DNA from: Oscillospiraceae bacterium
GTDB lineage: Bacteria; Bacillota; Clostridia; Oscillospirales; Ruminococcaceae
NCBI GenBank assembly: GCA_004556975.1
Contig: SFFD01000003.1
Span: 1 to 64,000, forward strand
Direction: 5' to 3'
DNA: 64,000 bases
Made by a program: the position numbers and the translations under genes. Positions 33,019-42,142 of this stretch are shown piece by piece. Below the pieces are notes generated by a model that did no database searches, was not told the origin of the DNA, and saw only the letters and a list, made by a program, of their open reading frames with translations. The stretch's first letter is position 1; each line of letters opens with the position of its first letter.

Positions 33019-35889
33019 ATGAAAAGCTATCTTTCCTCCGTACTCAAATCCGTGCTCACGGTGCTCATTGCCGTGCTCACACCAGTGCTCATGCTTGCCG
33101 GGTGCGAAAAAGCGCCCGAAGAGCAGCAAACCATAGAGGATTTTCTTGCTTCTGACGAGGCGGCGCAACAGGTGGAGTTCATCGCTTCCATCGTCTGCAA
33201 TCAAACCACCGACGGCTTTAACGGTATAGTCGGTTCCGGCACCCTTTGGGACTTCGTTTTCAGCGACATTGACAACATTCGTTCCCTCGGCACCGTTCGC
33301 ACGGAAGAAGGCTTCGACTACCTCTACCTGCCCCGAGCTGAGGGCGAACGCCTGCTCTATAAATACTTCGGCGTTACCGATGTTTCCACCAACTGCGATT
33401 TCTATGATGCCGAAACAGACTGTTTCGTTTTCAGCGATGCCTTCGACCGCTTTCCGTGGAACATTCACAGCGCCGAAATTTTCTCTTCCGACGACAAAAC
33501 CGCAACCTACAAGCTGGTTTTCTGCTACCCCATCTGCGACGAAACGCCCTGCGAATATATGACCTCCCTGCTGACTCTGAACATTATTCCGGACGGTGAC
33601 AGCTACCATCTTCAGGCGAAGTCCTGCATCGCTTCCGACATGGAATATTCCACCATCGAGGAGGCGAAGGCGGCGAGCGTTTCCGCTTCCGCCGTAACGC
33701 CCGCACTTTCCGCCGAAGAGGCAGCCGAAATCGCACAAAAGTACCTTTGGCCGCTCCAGCCCATAAGCAGCTTGTCATTTTTCGACCCGCACTATATAGA
33801 CGATTACAGCCTTGTGCGCGCCGGCGTGTGGGCAGGGCTTGATGTAAATTTCTATTCCGCGGATATGAATTCCTTCTATGGCCGCCCAAGCTCCATAAAA
33901 AAGCGCACGGACAAAACCTTTTCCGTGCAGCCCGTAAACAACGCTCTGCTTAAATATTTCGGCCTTTCCGAAGAATATCTTGCCGAAAAGCTTCGCTATC
34001 AGCTTGCCGACAGCGAAAACTACTATGCTCAGGAGCTTTCTTATGACGACGAATATGTAATTATGCCCACTTCCATGGAGCAAACCGGCGCAAAAGCTAA
34101 AATAACCTACCGCATTGTTCCCGCAGATATGAAAAAAGGCGAGGATATTGTCGCATTTTACGCGCGGCATCTTGATGATTGGGCAACGTACAAGCACTAC
34201 GTGGCGACTTTGGTTTTCGATGAAAACGGCGGCTGGAATTACGCTTCGCTGCTGCCGCTCTCTGTTGAAAACGAAGGCAGACCGCTTGAACTCGCGCAGA
34301 AATATCTGAAGAAAGAGCTTGACGAAACTTTGTCCGAAAGCCGGAAAAGCTTTTCAAGGGTTTTCGGCGAATACGGCGTCACCGCCGCTGCGGAGAACAT
34401 TTCCGTCATGGATGCGTCCATATTCACCTGCGACATTGTCCTCTCCGGCAGCGGCGGAAGCTTTGCCTTTCCTATACGCGCCGCATATGAAATCGGTCTG
34501 TACGACAACAGCGTCAGAGCATATGTCAATTATTTCTTTGCCGCGCAGCCCTTCGGCGAAAGCACCCTTTGCCTTATGAACGGCAAAACCGCCGTTCTGC
34601 TCGACACCGAAACCATGACCTGCGATGATATAAGCAAAAAAATTTCCGCCGCAGCGGGCAAAAATTTTCAAATCGTGTGTGCCGCAAAGGCGGAAAAAAA
34701 TTCTTACTTCCTTTGTACTAACTTTTCAGAAAATAAGATTATAACCCTTGATGAAAATTTCGACAAAGTAAGCGAAACCGACGCTTATAACAATTACCTG
34801 TATAGCCCCACCAGAGCTTCCGTACTGCGCCCGAACTACAAAAGCGGCATTTCGCTGCTTGATATTTTCGGCGGAACAAAGCTTAACCTCGGAAACTATC
34901 TTTACGATGTTTCCACCGGGGACAGCTATTATTACTACGACATTATCAGCTCCTTCGGCTATGTTCCTGAAGAGGAAGAAACCGGTGCCGCCGTTGTTTA
35001 CGCCGAAGTGAACGACGGCAGAAAGCCAAGCCGCTACTGCGCCGCCATATACGAAAAAGGCGAAATCGTCGAATCCTTTGATTTCGACTGCGGCATAATC
35101 CGCCGTTCCTTTGACAATGACGGCGTAAGCATAAAATTTGACGAAAAGAAGCGTATTCTTCACGCCGTCGACCCGGAGGTTCCGGAATACACCGTTACCG
35201 CCGACTTTAACGCAAAAACCGTTACCGCAGGCTTTGACAAAATCACCGACCGCCTTTTCGAGGATTTCCTCGGCACCAGTTCAGACGGCAAATATTCTCT
35301 CTATGAAGGCGCGTACTACGGCGGCGGAGATATTATCTACGGTTCGATTTTCATTAAGAATAATCAGACCGGAGAAGCCAGATATTTCTGCGAACGCGGC
35401 GGAATGTATGGCGGATATTCCTTCATCGGCTTCCTAAAGAACAGCGACATTTACTTTATGACCTCCCAAAGCCTAAAAATTTATAACCCCGACACCCTTG
35501 AAGTCACCTTTGACCTTACCGAAAACTTTTGGCTCGGCATTGACGAAAGCATCGACAGCTGCCGCCTGCTTTATACCTTCCGCCGCGACCCCGTGAACAT
35601 GGATTTTATCGTGATTTACAGCGAAACGCCCTACTCCACCATAAACTGGGGCAATTATGACGATGTTCCGGCGAACTTTACCTACCGCGTCGGCTTCCTC
35701 GACAAGGACGGCAGCCTCCTCGAAAGCTACGACACCGGCAAGCCCGTCCGCTCCACATTCTTCGGCATAGACGGCGTTGACCTTTCGCTGAAGGGCGACT
35801 CCTTGAGGCTCTATTTCCGCGGCGGCAAAGGCAGCACCGATGCCAGCGGCACATTTGACCTTAAAACGCACGAGTATAAAGATGACTGA
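33019..35889 (+). CDS. very large lipoprotein (956 residues)
   Basis: It starts at the ATG at 33019, after GAAAGGACGGTGCTCAAA, a leader like those of the 16.8-21.2 kb lipoproteins; the upstream 68-codon extension has no ribosome site. Signal peptide with LAGC lipobox. At least two copies of a roughly 170-residue unit are visible (YLPRAEGERLLYKYFGVTDV and VNNALLKYFGLSEEYLAEKL begin similar segments), followed by a C-terminal half with WD/propeller-like strand repeats (NDGRKPSRYCAAIYEKGEIV, DKDGSLLESYDTGKPVRSTF). No catalytic motif is recognised. Surface-anchored; possibly a binding or sensing protein. Confidence 0.85.
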   Translation: MKSYLSSVLKSVLTVLIAVLTPVLMLAGCEKAPEEQQTIEDFLASDEAAQQVEFIASIVCNQTTDGFNGIVGSGTLWDFVFSDIDNIRSLGTVRTEEGFDYLYLPRAEGERLLYKYFGVTDVSTNCDFYDAETDCFVFSDAFDRFPWNIHSAEIFSSDDKTATYKLVFCYPICDETPCEYMTSLLTLNIIPDGDSYHLQAKSCIASDMEYSTIEEAKAASVSASAVTPALSAEEAAEIAQKYLWPLQPISSLSFFDPHYIDDYSLVRAGVWAGLDVNFYSADMNSFYGRPSSIKKRTDKTFSVQPVNNALLKYFGLSEEYLAEKLRYQLADSENYYAQELSYDDEYVIMPTSMEQTGAKAKITYRIVPADMKKGEDIVAFYARHLDDWATYKHYVATLVFDENGGWNYASLLPLSVENEGRPLELAQKYLKKELDETLSESRKSFSRVFGEYGVTAAAENISVMDASIFTCDIVLSGSGGSFAFPIRAAYEIGLYDNSVRAYVNYFFAAQPFGESTLCLMNGKTAVLLDTETMTCDDISKKISAAAGKNFQIVCAAKAEKNSYFLCTNFSENKIITLDENFDKVSETDAYNNYLYSPTRASVLRPNYKSGISLLDIFGGTKLNLGNYLYDVSTGDSYYYYDIISSFGYVPEEEETGAAVVYAEVNDGRKPSRYCAAIYEKGEIVESFDFDCGIIRRSFDNDGVSIKFDEKKRILHAVDPEVPEYTVTADFNAKTVTAGFDKITDRLFEDFLGTSSDGKYSLYEGAYYGGGDIIYGSIFIKNNQTGEARYFCERGGMYGGYSFIGFLKNSDIYFMTSQSLKIYNPDTLEVTFDLTENFWLGIDESIDSCRLLYTFRRDPVNMDFIVIYSETPYSTINWGNYDDVPANFTYRVGFLDKDGSLLESYDTGKPVRSTFFGIDGVDLSLKGDSLRLYFRGGKGSTDASGTFDLKTHEYKDD

Positions 35890-36005
35890 GCGCGTTCTCC
35901 GCACTATTCCGCATTATTTTGTCCCCATTTTCCTCCCTTTCCCCGCGTTTTATTAAAAAAATTTCGTTTCAATGTAAATTTTTTGCCTCGGTATGCAAAA
36001 AACTA

Positions 36006-36034
36006 TTGCAAAAAGGGTAAAAATAATTTATTAT
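36006..36034 (+). promoter_or_regulatory. predicted promoter for efp
   Basis: TTGCAA and TATTAT with a 17-bp spacer, about 50 bp upstream of the efp start. Confidence 0.6.
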
Positions 36035-36084
36035 TTAGTGTGTAAAAAAATGCGCGTTGCGTTTTAATTCAGGAGGTTTACTTT

Positions 36085-36642
36085 ATGGTTTCTGCAGGCG
36101 ATTTCAGAAACGGCGTTACTTTCGATATGGACGGCTCCGTCTATCAGATTATCGAGTTCCAGCACGTTAAGCCCGGCAAAGGCGCAGCCTTCGTCCGTAC
36201 TAAAATAAGAAACGTCATCACAGGCGCTGTTACCGAGCGTACTTTCAACCCCACCGACAAGTTCCCGACCGCTTTCGTTGAGAGAAAAGATATGACCTAC
36301 AGCTACAGCGACGGCGATCTCTATTATTTCATGGACCCCGAAACTTACGAGCTTGTTCCGATTGAAGAAAAATTCCTTGGCGACAGCTTTAAATTTGTAA
36401 AAGAGGACATGACCTGCCGCATACTCTCTTATAAGGGAAAAGTTTTCGGTCTTGAAGCTCCCAACTTTGTTGAGCTTGAAGTTACTGCAACTGAACCCGG
36501 CGTAAAGGGCGATACCGCTACCAACGTCACCAAACCCGCCACCCTTGAAACCGGCGCAGAGGTTCGTGTTCCGCTCTTTATCAATGAAGGCGACCGCATT
36601 CAGATAGACACCAGAAGCGGCGAATATATCGGCAGAGCCTGA
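36085..36642 (+). CDS. efp: translation elongation factor P
   Basis: 185 residues with the three-domain EF-P layout: KOW-like N-terminal domain, OB domain and the C-terminal signature (FINEGDRIQIDTRSGEYIGRA). The tip loop PGKG carries Lys32, the residue that is modified in many bacteria. No modifying enzyme gene is beside it. CAGGAGG precedes the ATG. EF-P rescues ribosomes at polyproline stretches. Confidence 0.97.
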   Translation: MVSAGDFRNGVTFDMDGSVYQIIEFQHVKPGKGAAFVRTKIRNVITGAVTERTFNPTDKFPTAFVERKDMTYSYSDGDLYYFMDPETYELVPIEEKFLGDSFKFVKEDMTCRILSYKGKVFGLEAPNFVELEVTATEPGVKGDTATNVTKPATLETGAEVRVPLFINEGDRIQIDTRSGEYIGRA

Positions 36643-36700
36643 TTTTTCACAAAGTAAGCAAATACACAAATATAAACGCCTTTTGGCAAAGGAGAAAATT

Positions 36701-37123
36701 ATGACTATTTCCGAAAAAGTTGCTCATCTTAAGGGCCTTATCGAAGGTATGGAGCTTGAGGACTCCAAAAACACCAAGCTTATCAAAGCCATGGCTGACA
36801 TTCTTGAGGACCTTGCCTATGATCTTGAGGACGTTCAGGATTCTCTCTCCGAAGTCGGTGAACAGGTCGAAATGATTGATGAGGATCTCGAATCTCTCGA
36901 AAACGATTATTACGATTATGACGACGATGACGACGATGATGACGATGACGATGATTGCTGCTGCTGCGACGGCGATGATTGCTATGAGGTTGAGTGCCCC
37001 GCCTGCGGCGAGACCATTCATGTTCCCGGCTCCATCGTTGACGAGGGTGAAATGGATTGCCCTTCCTGCGGCGAACATCTTGAGTTTGACTTCGACGACG
37101 AAGAGGAAGAAGAAGAGGAATAA
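36701..37123 (+). CDS. CD1247-type protein with Asp run and zinc ribbon
   Basis: 140 residues; AAAGGAG sets the ATG at 36701. The N-terminal 65 residues are a predicted coiled coil (MTISEKVAHLKGLIEGMELE). A run of about a dozen Asp residues is followed by CCCCD, then a zinc-ribbon-like C-terminus with two CxxC pairs (CPACGETIHVPG and CPSCGEHLEF) and an all-acidic tail. This matches a small clostridial family of unknown function. The order after efp is often seen in Clostridia to my knowledge. Confidence 0.85.
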   Translation: MTISEKVAHLKGLIEGMELEDSKNTKLIKAMADILEDLAYDLEDVQDSLSEVGEQVEMIDEDLESLENDYYDYDDDDDDDDDDDDCCCCDGDDCYEVECPACGETIHVPGSIVDEGEMDCPSCGEHLEFDFDDEEEEEEE

Positions 37124-37146
37124 TCCTTTTGCTTCACAAAAAAATT

Positions 37147-37292
37147 AGTTTCGGGGCAGGGTGAGAATCCCTACCGGCGGTGATGCGGCCTGTGTGCCGA
37201 CAAGTCCGAGAGCGTTTTTACTCGCAGAACGGGTGAGAATCCCGTACCGACGGTGTCGCGGTAAATACCGCCAAGTCCGGATGGCGAAACTG
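37147..37292 (+). ncRNA. FMN riboswitch (RFN element)
   Basis: The conserved blocks of the RFN element are readable in order: TCGGGGCAGGGTGAGAATCC, CCGGCGGTGATG, AAGTCCG, GGGTGAGAATCCCGTACCGAC, and the closing AAGTCCGGATGGCGAAA (last two given with their ends trimmed). It binds flavin mononucleotide. A terminator hairpin follows at 37306-37343 and ribU at 37405, so FMN should shut off riboflavin uptake. Confidence 0.97.
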
Positions 37293-37305
37293 CGTTAAAA
37301 AACAG

Positions 37306-37343
37306 TGCTCCGTATTTTTATTTAAGGTACGGAGCATTTTTTA
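37306..37343 (+). terminator. terminator in the FMN riboswitch expression platform
   Basis: TGCTCCGTA and TACGGAGCA form the stem with a 13-base loop, followed by six T. It lies between the aptamer and ribU, fitting FMN-dependent transcription termination. Confidence 0.85.
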
Positions 37344-37404
37344 TTTGCCGTTTTGCCTCATTTTTAAAAATTCGTTCATTACAAATTAAAAAAGAGGTAT
37401 TATT

Positions 37405-37953
37405 ATGAAAAGCACAAATCTTAAAAAGCTTGCTACCCTTGGCGTTCTTGCCGCATGTTCCGTTGTTCTTATGCTTGCCGTAAGAATTCCTTTCCCGCCC
37501 GCTCCCTTCCTTGAATATGACCCCGCGGATATTCCGATACTTATAGGTACATTTCTGTTCGGTCCGATTTGGGGCTTTGGCTTAACCGTTGTTGTTTCTG
37601 TTCTTCAGGGAATGACCGTAAGTGCGGGCAGCGGCTGGATAGGTATTGTCATGCACGTTGCGGCAACCGGATGTTTTGCCCTTTTGGCAGGCTTTATATA
37701 CAGAAAGCACCACGACAGAAAGCACGCATACATTGCTCTTGTCTGCGGTGTCCTTCTGCAAACGGCAATAATGGCACTTATGAACCTTTGGCTTACACCC
37801 ATATTTATGGGCACCCCCACCGAAGCTGTCCTTCAGATGATGATTCCGATAATTATTCCCTTTAACCTGCTTAAAGCAGGCGTTAACGCCGTTGTTACCG
37901 CTCTTATTTATAAACGCATACACAAATTCCTGCAAAGAATAAATCTTGCGTAA
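37405..37953 (+). CDS. ribU: riboflavin ECF transporter S component
   Basis: 182 residues with six hydrophobic segments (LATLGVLAACSVVLMLAVRI, IPILIGTFLFGPIWGFGLTV, LLQTAIMALMNLWLTP). The EYDPADIPILIGTFLFGP stretch is the RibU signature. It binds riboflavin in the membrane and works with the shared ECF module (EcfA, EcfA', EcfT), which is not in this window. The FMN riboswitch directly upstream supports the substrate. Confidence 0.96.
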   Translation: MKSTNLKKLATLGVLAACSVVLMLAVRIPFPPAPFLEYDPADIPILIGTFLFGPIWGFGLTVVVSVLQGMTVSAGSGWIGIVMHVAATGCFALLAGFIYRKHHDRKHAYIALVCGVLLQTAIMALMNLWLTPIFMGTPTEAVLQMMIPIIIPFNLLKAGVNAVVTALIYKRIHKFLQRINLA

Positions 37954-37968
37954 AGGCAGTGACTTATA

Positions 37969-40269
37969 TTGAAAATTGATCCCCGCTGGCCCTCGCTTTC
38001 AAGCGAAGAAGCGCACCGCAGAGCGGCGCAGGGCAAAGCCAATGTTTCACCGAATAAAGCTTCAAAAAGCGTTGGTCAAATCTGGCTTTCAAACCTGTTT
38101 ACATTTTATAATATGCTTAACATTGTGCTTGCGGCGCTTGTTGTCACCACGGGCAGCTATCGCAATATGCTGTTTTTGGGGATCGTAATATGCAATTTCT
38201 TTATCGGAACAATCCAGGAATTAAGGGCAAAGCGCACCCTTGACAAGCTGTCTGTGCTTACTGCCCCCACCGCAAGAGTTATCCGCGACGGCGCTGAAAC
38301 GGTTCTTCCGTGTGAGGAGCTTGTTCTCGGCGATGTAATAATTCTCGGCGCCGGCGACCAGATAACTGCAGACGGAACCGTTATCGGCGGCGAAGCAACC
38401 GTTAACGAAAGCCTGCTTACCGGTGAAAGCGACCCCATTCCAAAGCCCACAGGAAGCAAGCTTCTTTCGGGAAGCTTTATAGTAAGCGGCGAATGCGCCG
38501 TTGTTTTAACCGCCGTGGGCGCAGACAGCTATGCCGAAAAGCTTACTGCGGAAGCACGCCGCCGCCCCGTGGAAAAATCCGTGCTTAAGAACACAATGAC
38601 AAAGATTATAAAAGGTATAACCGCAATTATTGTGCCCATGGGCATTATTACCTTTGTCAATCACTATTTTGTTCACAACGCGGGCTATTCCGATTCCATG
38701 ATAAGCACTGTTGCATCAATGGTAGGTATGATTCCGGACGGGCTTTATCTGCTTACAAGCATGAGCTTTGCTGTGGGCGCCCTGCGCATTGCCCAGCGCC
38801 GTGCTTTGACTCAACAGCTGTACTCGCTTGAATCCCTTGCCAGAGCAGACGTGCTTTGCCTTGATAAAACCGGCACCATAACCACGGGAAGGATGAAAGT
38901 AAAATCGGCGGTTTCTCTTTTCGGCGACGACGTAAAAGAAATCGTAAGAGAAATATATTCCAATGTTCCCGTGGACAATGCTACCGCAAAGGCTGTAAGC
39001 GAAGCTTTCGGCTTTACAAATTCCTGTCGAAAGGCAACGCACATTCTTCCCTTTTCTTCGGCCTACAAATATACTGCCGTTTCATTTGAAGATGAAGCGT
39101 ATATGATTGGCGCTCCGGAATTTGTTCTTGGCTCCGCATTTCCTTCAGAGCTTGCAAAAGCCGATGAATATTCCTCTGACGGAACCCGCGTGCTTGCCCT
39201 TTGTTCCGCAAAATTTGACGGAAAATTATACAAAGCGGAAAAACCCCTCGGTTTTATACTTATAGAAGATGAAATCCGTCCCGGCGCAGCGGATACCTTT
39301 GAATATTTCCGCAAAAATGATGTTGCAATTAAAGTTATAAGCGGCGACAATCCCTCGGCTGTTTCTGCTATTGCAAAAAAGGCCGGTATATCCGGAGCTG
39401 AAAATTTTGTTGACGCTTCGCGCCTTTCTGACGAAGAACTTTCAGCCGCCGCTTTGAATACTGTTGTTTTCGGCAGGGTAAATCCGGAACAAAAGCGCGT
39501 TATAATCAAATCGCTTCAGTCGGCCGGTCATACCGTTGGCATGACCGGCGACGGAGTAAACGATGTTCTTGCGCTTAAGGACGCCGATTGCTCCGTCGCT
39601 ATGGCAAGCGGAGCGCAGGCAGCCTCTCACGCGGCTCAGCTTGTGCTTCTTGATTCGGATTTTTCCGTTATGCCCGATGTTGTGCTTGAAGGCCGTCGGG
39701 TAATAAACAACATTCAGCGCGCAGCTTCTTTGTTTCTTATGAAAACAATGTATTCCTTTGCGCTTGCGGCGCTTTTGCTCTTCGTTCCTCTGCAATATCC
39801 CTTTGCGCCCATTCATCTGACCCTTATAGGGGCCGTCGCTTCGGGAATACCCGGAGTGGTGCTTGCACTTGAACCGAATTTCAAGCGGGTATCCAAAAAC
39901 TTTATGAGCAGCGTGCTTCGGCGTGCCGCCGCAGGTGCGGTAACTATATTCTGCGGAGTTGTTTTCGCAATGGCATTCGGCAAATATATGGGCATTGCGG
40001 AAGACGAAATTTCAACAATATGCGTTATTTTTACCGGAGTGTCAAGCCTTGTTACCTTATTGTGTTCGTGTTTGCCGCTTTCCGCGCTGAAAGGCTGCCT
40101 TGTTGCGTCCTGCGCCGCAATATTTTTCCTGTGTGTGTTTGTTTTCGACAAAGTTTTTATGCTTGTGCCCCTTGGCACGGTTTCTGTCATAATACTTTTT
40201 GCAATGCTTCCCTTTACAGCAATCCAATATTTCATAAGGAGTGACAGCTTACGGAAAAAGAAAATCTGA
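37969..40269 (+). CDS. CtpE-like cation-transporting P-type ATPase
   Basis: 766 residues from a TTG start 15 bp after ribU. Actuator motif LLTGESDPIPK (TGES), phosphorylation site CLDKTGTIT, and hinge MTGDGVNDVLALKDAD. TM4 reads GMIPDGLYLLTSMSFAVG, resembling the M-(V/I)-PEGL-LLTS motif of CtpE/Exp7-type transporters, but with Asp where Glu is usual. Those proteins are linked to calcium or other divalent cations; the ion here is not proven. It may share the riboswitch-controlled transcript with ribU. The end overlaps the next gene by 19 bp. Confidence 0.9.
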   Translation: MKIDPRWPSLSSEEAHRRAAQGKANVSPNKASKSVGQIWLSNLFTFYNMLNIVLAALVVTTGSYRNMLFLGIVICNFFIGTIQELRAKRTLDKLSVLTAPTARVIRDGAETVLPCEELVLGDVIILGAGDQITADGTVIGGEATVNESLLTGESDPIPKPTGSKLLSGSFIVSGECAVVLTAVGADSYAEKLTAEARRRPVEKSVLKNTMTKIIKGITAIIVPMGIITFVNHYFVHNAGYSDSMISTVASMVGMIPDGLYLLTSMSFAVGALRIAQRRALTQQLYSLESLARADVLCLDKTGTITTGRMKVKSAVSLFGDDVKEIVREIYSNVPVDNATAKAVSEAFGFTNSCRKATHILPFSSAYKYTAVSFEDEAYMIGAPEFVLGSAFPSELAKADEYSSDGTRVLALCSAKFDGKLYKAEKPLGFILIEDEIRPGAADTFEYFRKNDVAIKVISGDNPSAVSAIAKKAGISGAENFVDASRLSDEELSAAALNTVVFGRVNPEQKRVIIKSLQSAGHTVGMTGDGVNDVLALKDADCSVAMASGAQAASHAAQLVLLDSDFSVMPDVVLEGRRVINNIQRAASLFLMKTMYSFALAALLLFVPLQYPFAPIHLTLIGAVASGIPGVVLALEPNFKRVSKNFMSSVLRRAAAGAVTIFCGVVFAMAFGKYMGIAEDEISTICVIFTGVSSLVTLLCSCLPLSALKGCLVASCAAIFFLCVFVFDKVFMLVPLGTVSVIILFAMLPFTAIQYFIRSDSLRKKKI

Positions 40270-40820
40270 CAGGAAAATTTCGCATTGCCTTGCCGGAGGA
40301 TGCAGAGCATCTTTTACGCATCTATGCTCCGTATATCGAAAATACCCCCTACACCTTTGAATATGAGGTACCTTCCGTATCTGAATTTCGCAGCCGTATT
40401 GAGGAAATAGGCAAAAAATACCCCTGGCTTGTTTATGAAGAAAACGGCGCAATCCTCGGATATGCCTACGGCGGGCCGCTTTTTTCCCGCGCCGCCTATC
40501 AGTGGACTGTTGAAGATTCAATCTATATCCGTGCGGATGCAAAGGGCCGCGGAATAGGCTTTGCGCTTTTAAACCGACTTCTTTCAATACTTAAAAAGCA
40601 AGGCTTTTGCATTTGTTATTCGCTTATTGTAGAGGGAAACGTCCCTTCCGTTAAAATGCATGAAAAATTCGGTTTTACCGAATGCGGCTTTGCCGCCAAC
40701 AGCGGATATAAGCTTGGCGAATGGCACGGTGTGTTGACCATGGAAAAACAGCTTAATGAATTTTCTTCTCTTCCAAAGCCGGTAATTCCCTTTCCCGAAC
40801 TTGGTCTTTCATCTTTTTGA
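40251..40820 (+). CDS. GNAT acetyltransferase, phosphinothricin-acetyltransferase type, apparent ACG start
   Basis: About 189 residues. The family N-terminus (FRIALPEDAEHLLRIYAPYI) and the acetyl-CoA loop (DAKGRGIGFALLN, then EKFGF) are clear. The only standard start nearby is the TTG at 40290, which would remove the first beta-strand. Upstream the frame is open to a TGA at 40242-40244, and AAGGAG at 40236-40241 lies 9 nt before an in-frame ACG at 40251, adopted here. This is the second such case in the window (compare citC). It overlaps the P-type ATPase gene, so translational coupling may also help initiation. Confidence 0.8.
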   Translation, partial: TEKENLTGKFRIALPEDAEHLLRIYAPYIENTPYTFEYEVPSVSEFRSRIEEIGKKYPWLVYEENGAILGYAYGGPLFSRAAYQWTVEDSIYIRADAKGRGIGFALLNRLLSILKKQGFCICYSLIVEGNVPSVKMHEKFGFTECGFAANSGYKLGEWHGVLTMEKQLNEFSSLPKPVIPFPELGLSSF

Positions 40821-41010
40821 TAATTTTATTATTTATATGCAACAAAAAATGAATTTCGTCGCACTTATTTAATATAAAATACATATACGGGGGTTGTTTT
40901 TGGAGCGATTTAATGGTATTATTTAGTTACATGCCACCGCCTTTTAACAGCCCATACGGCATTAAGAGCAAAGGCAAACCCGTTTAAAAATTCTGAAAGG
41001 ATTTATGATA

Positions 41011-42066
41011 ATGAAAGACATCAAGATTTCAAAAAAGCATATTTTTCTCTCCGTTATCTCTGTGCTTATGGTTCTTATTATGATCTGTTTCGCCGGATGC
41101 AATAAAAACCAGGGCAGCAGCGAAAGCGAAAGTTCCCATAACCCCATCGTCATTACTCCCGGCAACAGCTCCGGCGAAGATTCCGACGATACGCCAAAGA
41201 TTGAACTTCCCGTTCGCACCGATGAAGTAAATTCCGCAATTAAAAATAATGACGATGTCGTCGGCTGGCTCTATATTCCCGGTCTTACCGATGTTGACCG
41301 CGGCGTTTGCCACGACGCTTCTTCCTATTCCTATGACCGCCGCGACATTACCGGCAAAAAGCTCGGCGGAATAGGTTCCGGCAAAGAATATTGGGTATAC
41401 GGCGCATATTATGCGCATCTTCGCAACACCTTCGGCGAAGACGCTTCGGATATGTCCACAAACACCATTATTTTCGGACACAGCGACCTTGGCATTACCA
41501 ATAAAAATTACAAAGATGATGACCCCGAAGGCCCTCTTTTCTCTCAGCTTTTCAATTTTAAAGACCCCAGCTTTGCAGAAAAAACGCCTTATATCTATTT
41601 TTCCACACCTACAAAGACCCTTGTATACGAGGTTTTCTCCGTATTTTATAATGACGCGAAAATTGACGGAGGCAAGTCCCTTTGGTACATTGAACCGGAA
41701 CCCGGCATTGACTACGGCACTCTTCTTGATACCGTAAAAGAGCGTTCTCTTTACAAATACGATGTTGACGTCACAACCAACGACAAAATCCTTACCCTTT
41801 CCACCTGCACTGTCGGTTTCGGCCTTCAGAAGCGTGCAAACTATCGCTTTGTTGTTGTTGCAAAACTTGTAAGCGATACTTCCGACCTTCGTGTAAAAAA
41901 CGCATCCTTCACGATCAATGCGGATGCTCCCGTTCCTTCCACCTTTGCCGACACCTTCAAGGATTATGCGGCAAACTGGAAGCCCAGCGCAGAAGCCGTT
42001 TCCGCTTCTTCGGAAAGCTCCTCTGCCGAAAGCTCCTCTGCAAGCTCCGCTTCTTCCTCAAAATAA
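41011..42066 (+). CDS. class B-like sortase anchored as a lipoprotein
   Basis: 351 residues. The ATG at 41011 is 9 nt after AAAGGA; the ATG at 41005 is too close. The signal ends in a FAGC lipobox (Cys30). The sortase core shows NTIIFGHSD (His157), LTLSTCT (Cys266) and an Arg a few residues later (KRANYRF), the sortase triad. A roughly 60-residue linker precedes the core and a Ser-rich tail (SSESSSAESSSASS) follows it. Sortases usually have an N-terminal transmembrane anchor; a lipid anchor is unusual. No substrate with a clear sorting signal is adjacent. Confidence 0.85.
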   Translation: MKDIKISKKHIFLSVISVLMVLIMICFAGCNKNQGSSESESSHNPIVITPGNSSGEDSDDTPKIELPVRTDEVNSAIKNNDDVVGWLYIPGLTDVDRGVCHDASSYSYDRRDITGKKLGGIGSGKEYWVYGAYYAHLRNTFGEDASDMSTNTIIFGHSDLGITNKNYKDDDPEGPLFSQLFNFKDPSFAEKTPYIYFSTPTKTLVYEVFSVFYNDAKIDGGKSLWYIEPEPGIDYGTLLDTVKERSLYKYDVDVTTNDKILTLSTCTVGFGLQKRANYRFVVVAKLVSDTSDLRVKNASFTINADAPVPSTFADTFKDYAANWKPSAEAVSASSESSSAESSSASSASSSK

Positions 42067-42083
42067 ATGCTGATTATTCAAAT

Positions 42084-42117
42084 AAAAATTCCGTGCTCAA
42101 ATGAGCACGGAATTTTT
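42084..42117. terminator. terminator built from an inverted GTGCTCA word pair
   Basis: The stem ATTCCGTGCTCA / TGAGCACGGAAT with a 2-base loop has A5 before and T5 after, so it can serve both converging genes. Its centre is an inverted pair of the over-represented word GTGCTCA. Confidence 0.93.
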
Positions 42118-42142
42118 ATTTATTAAAAGCAATTTTTTATGT

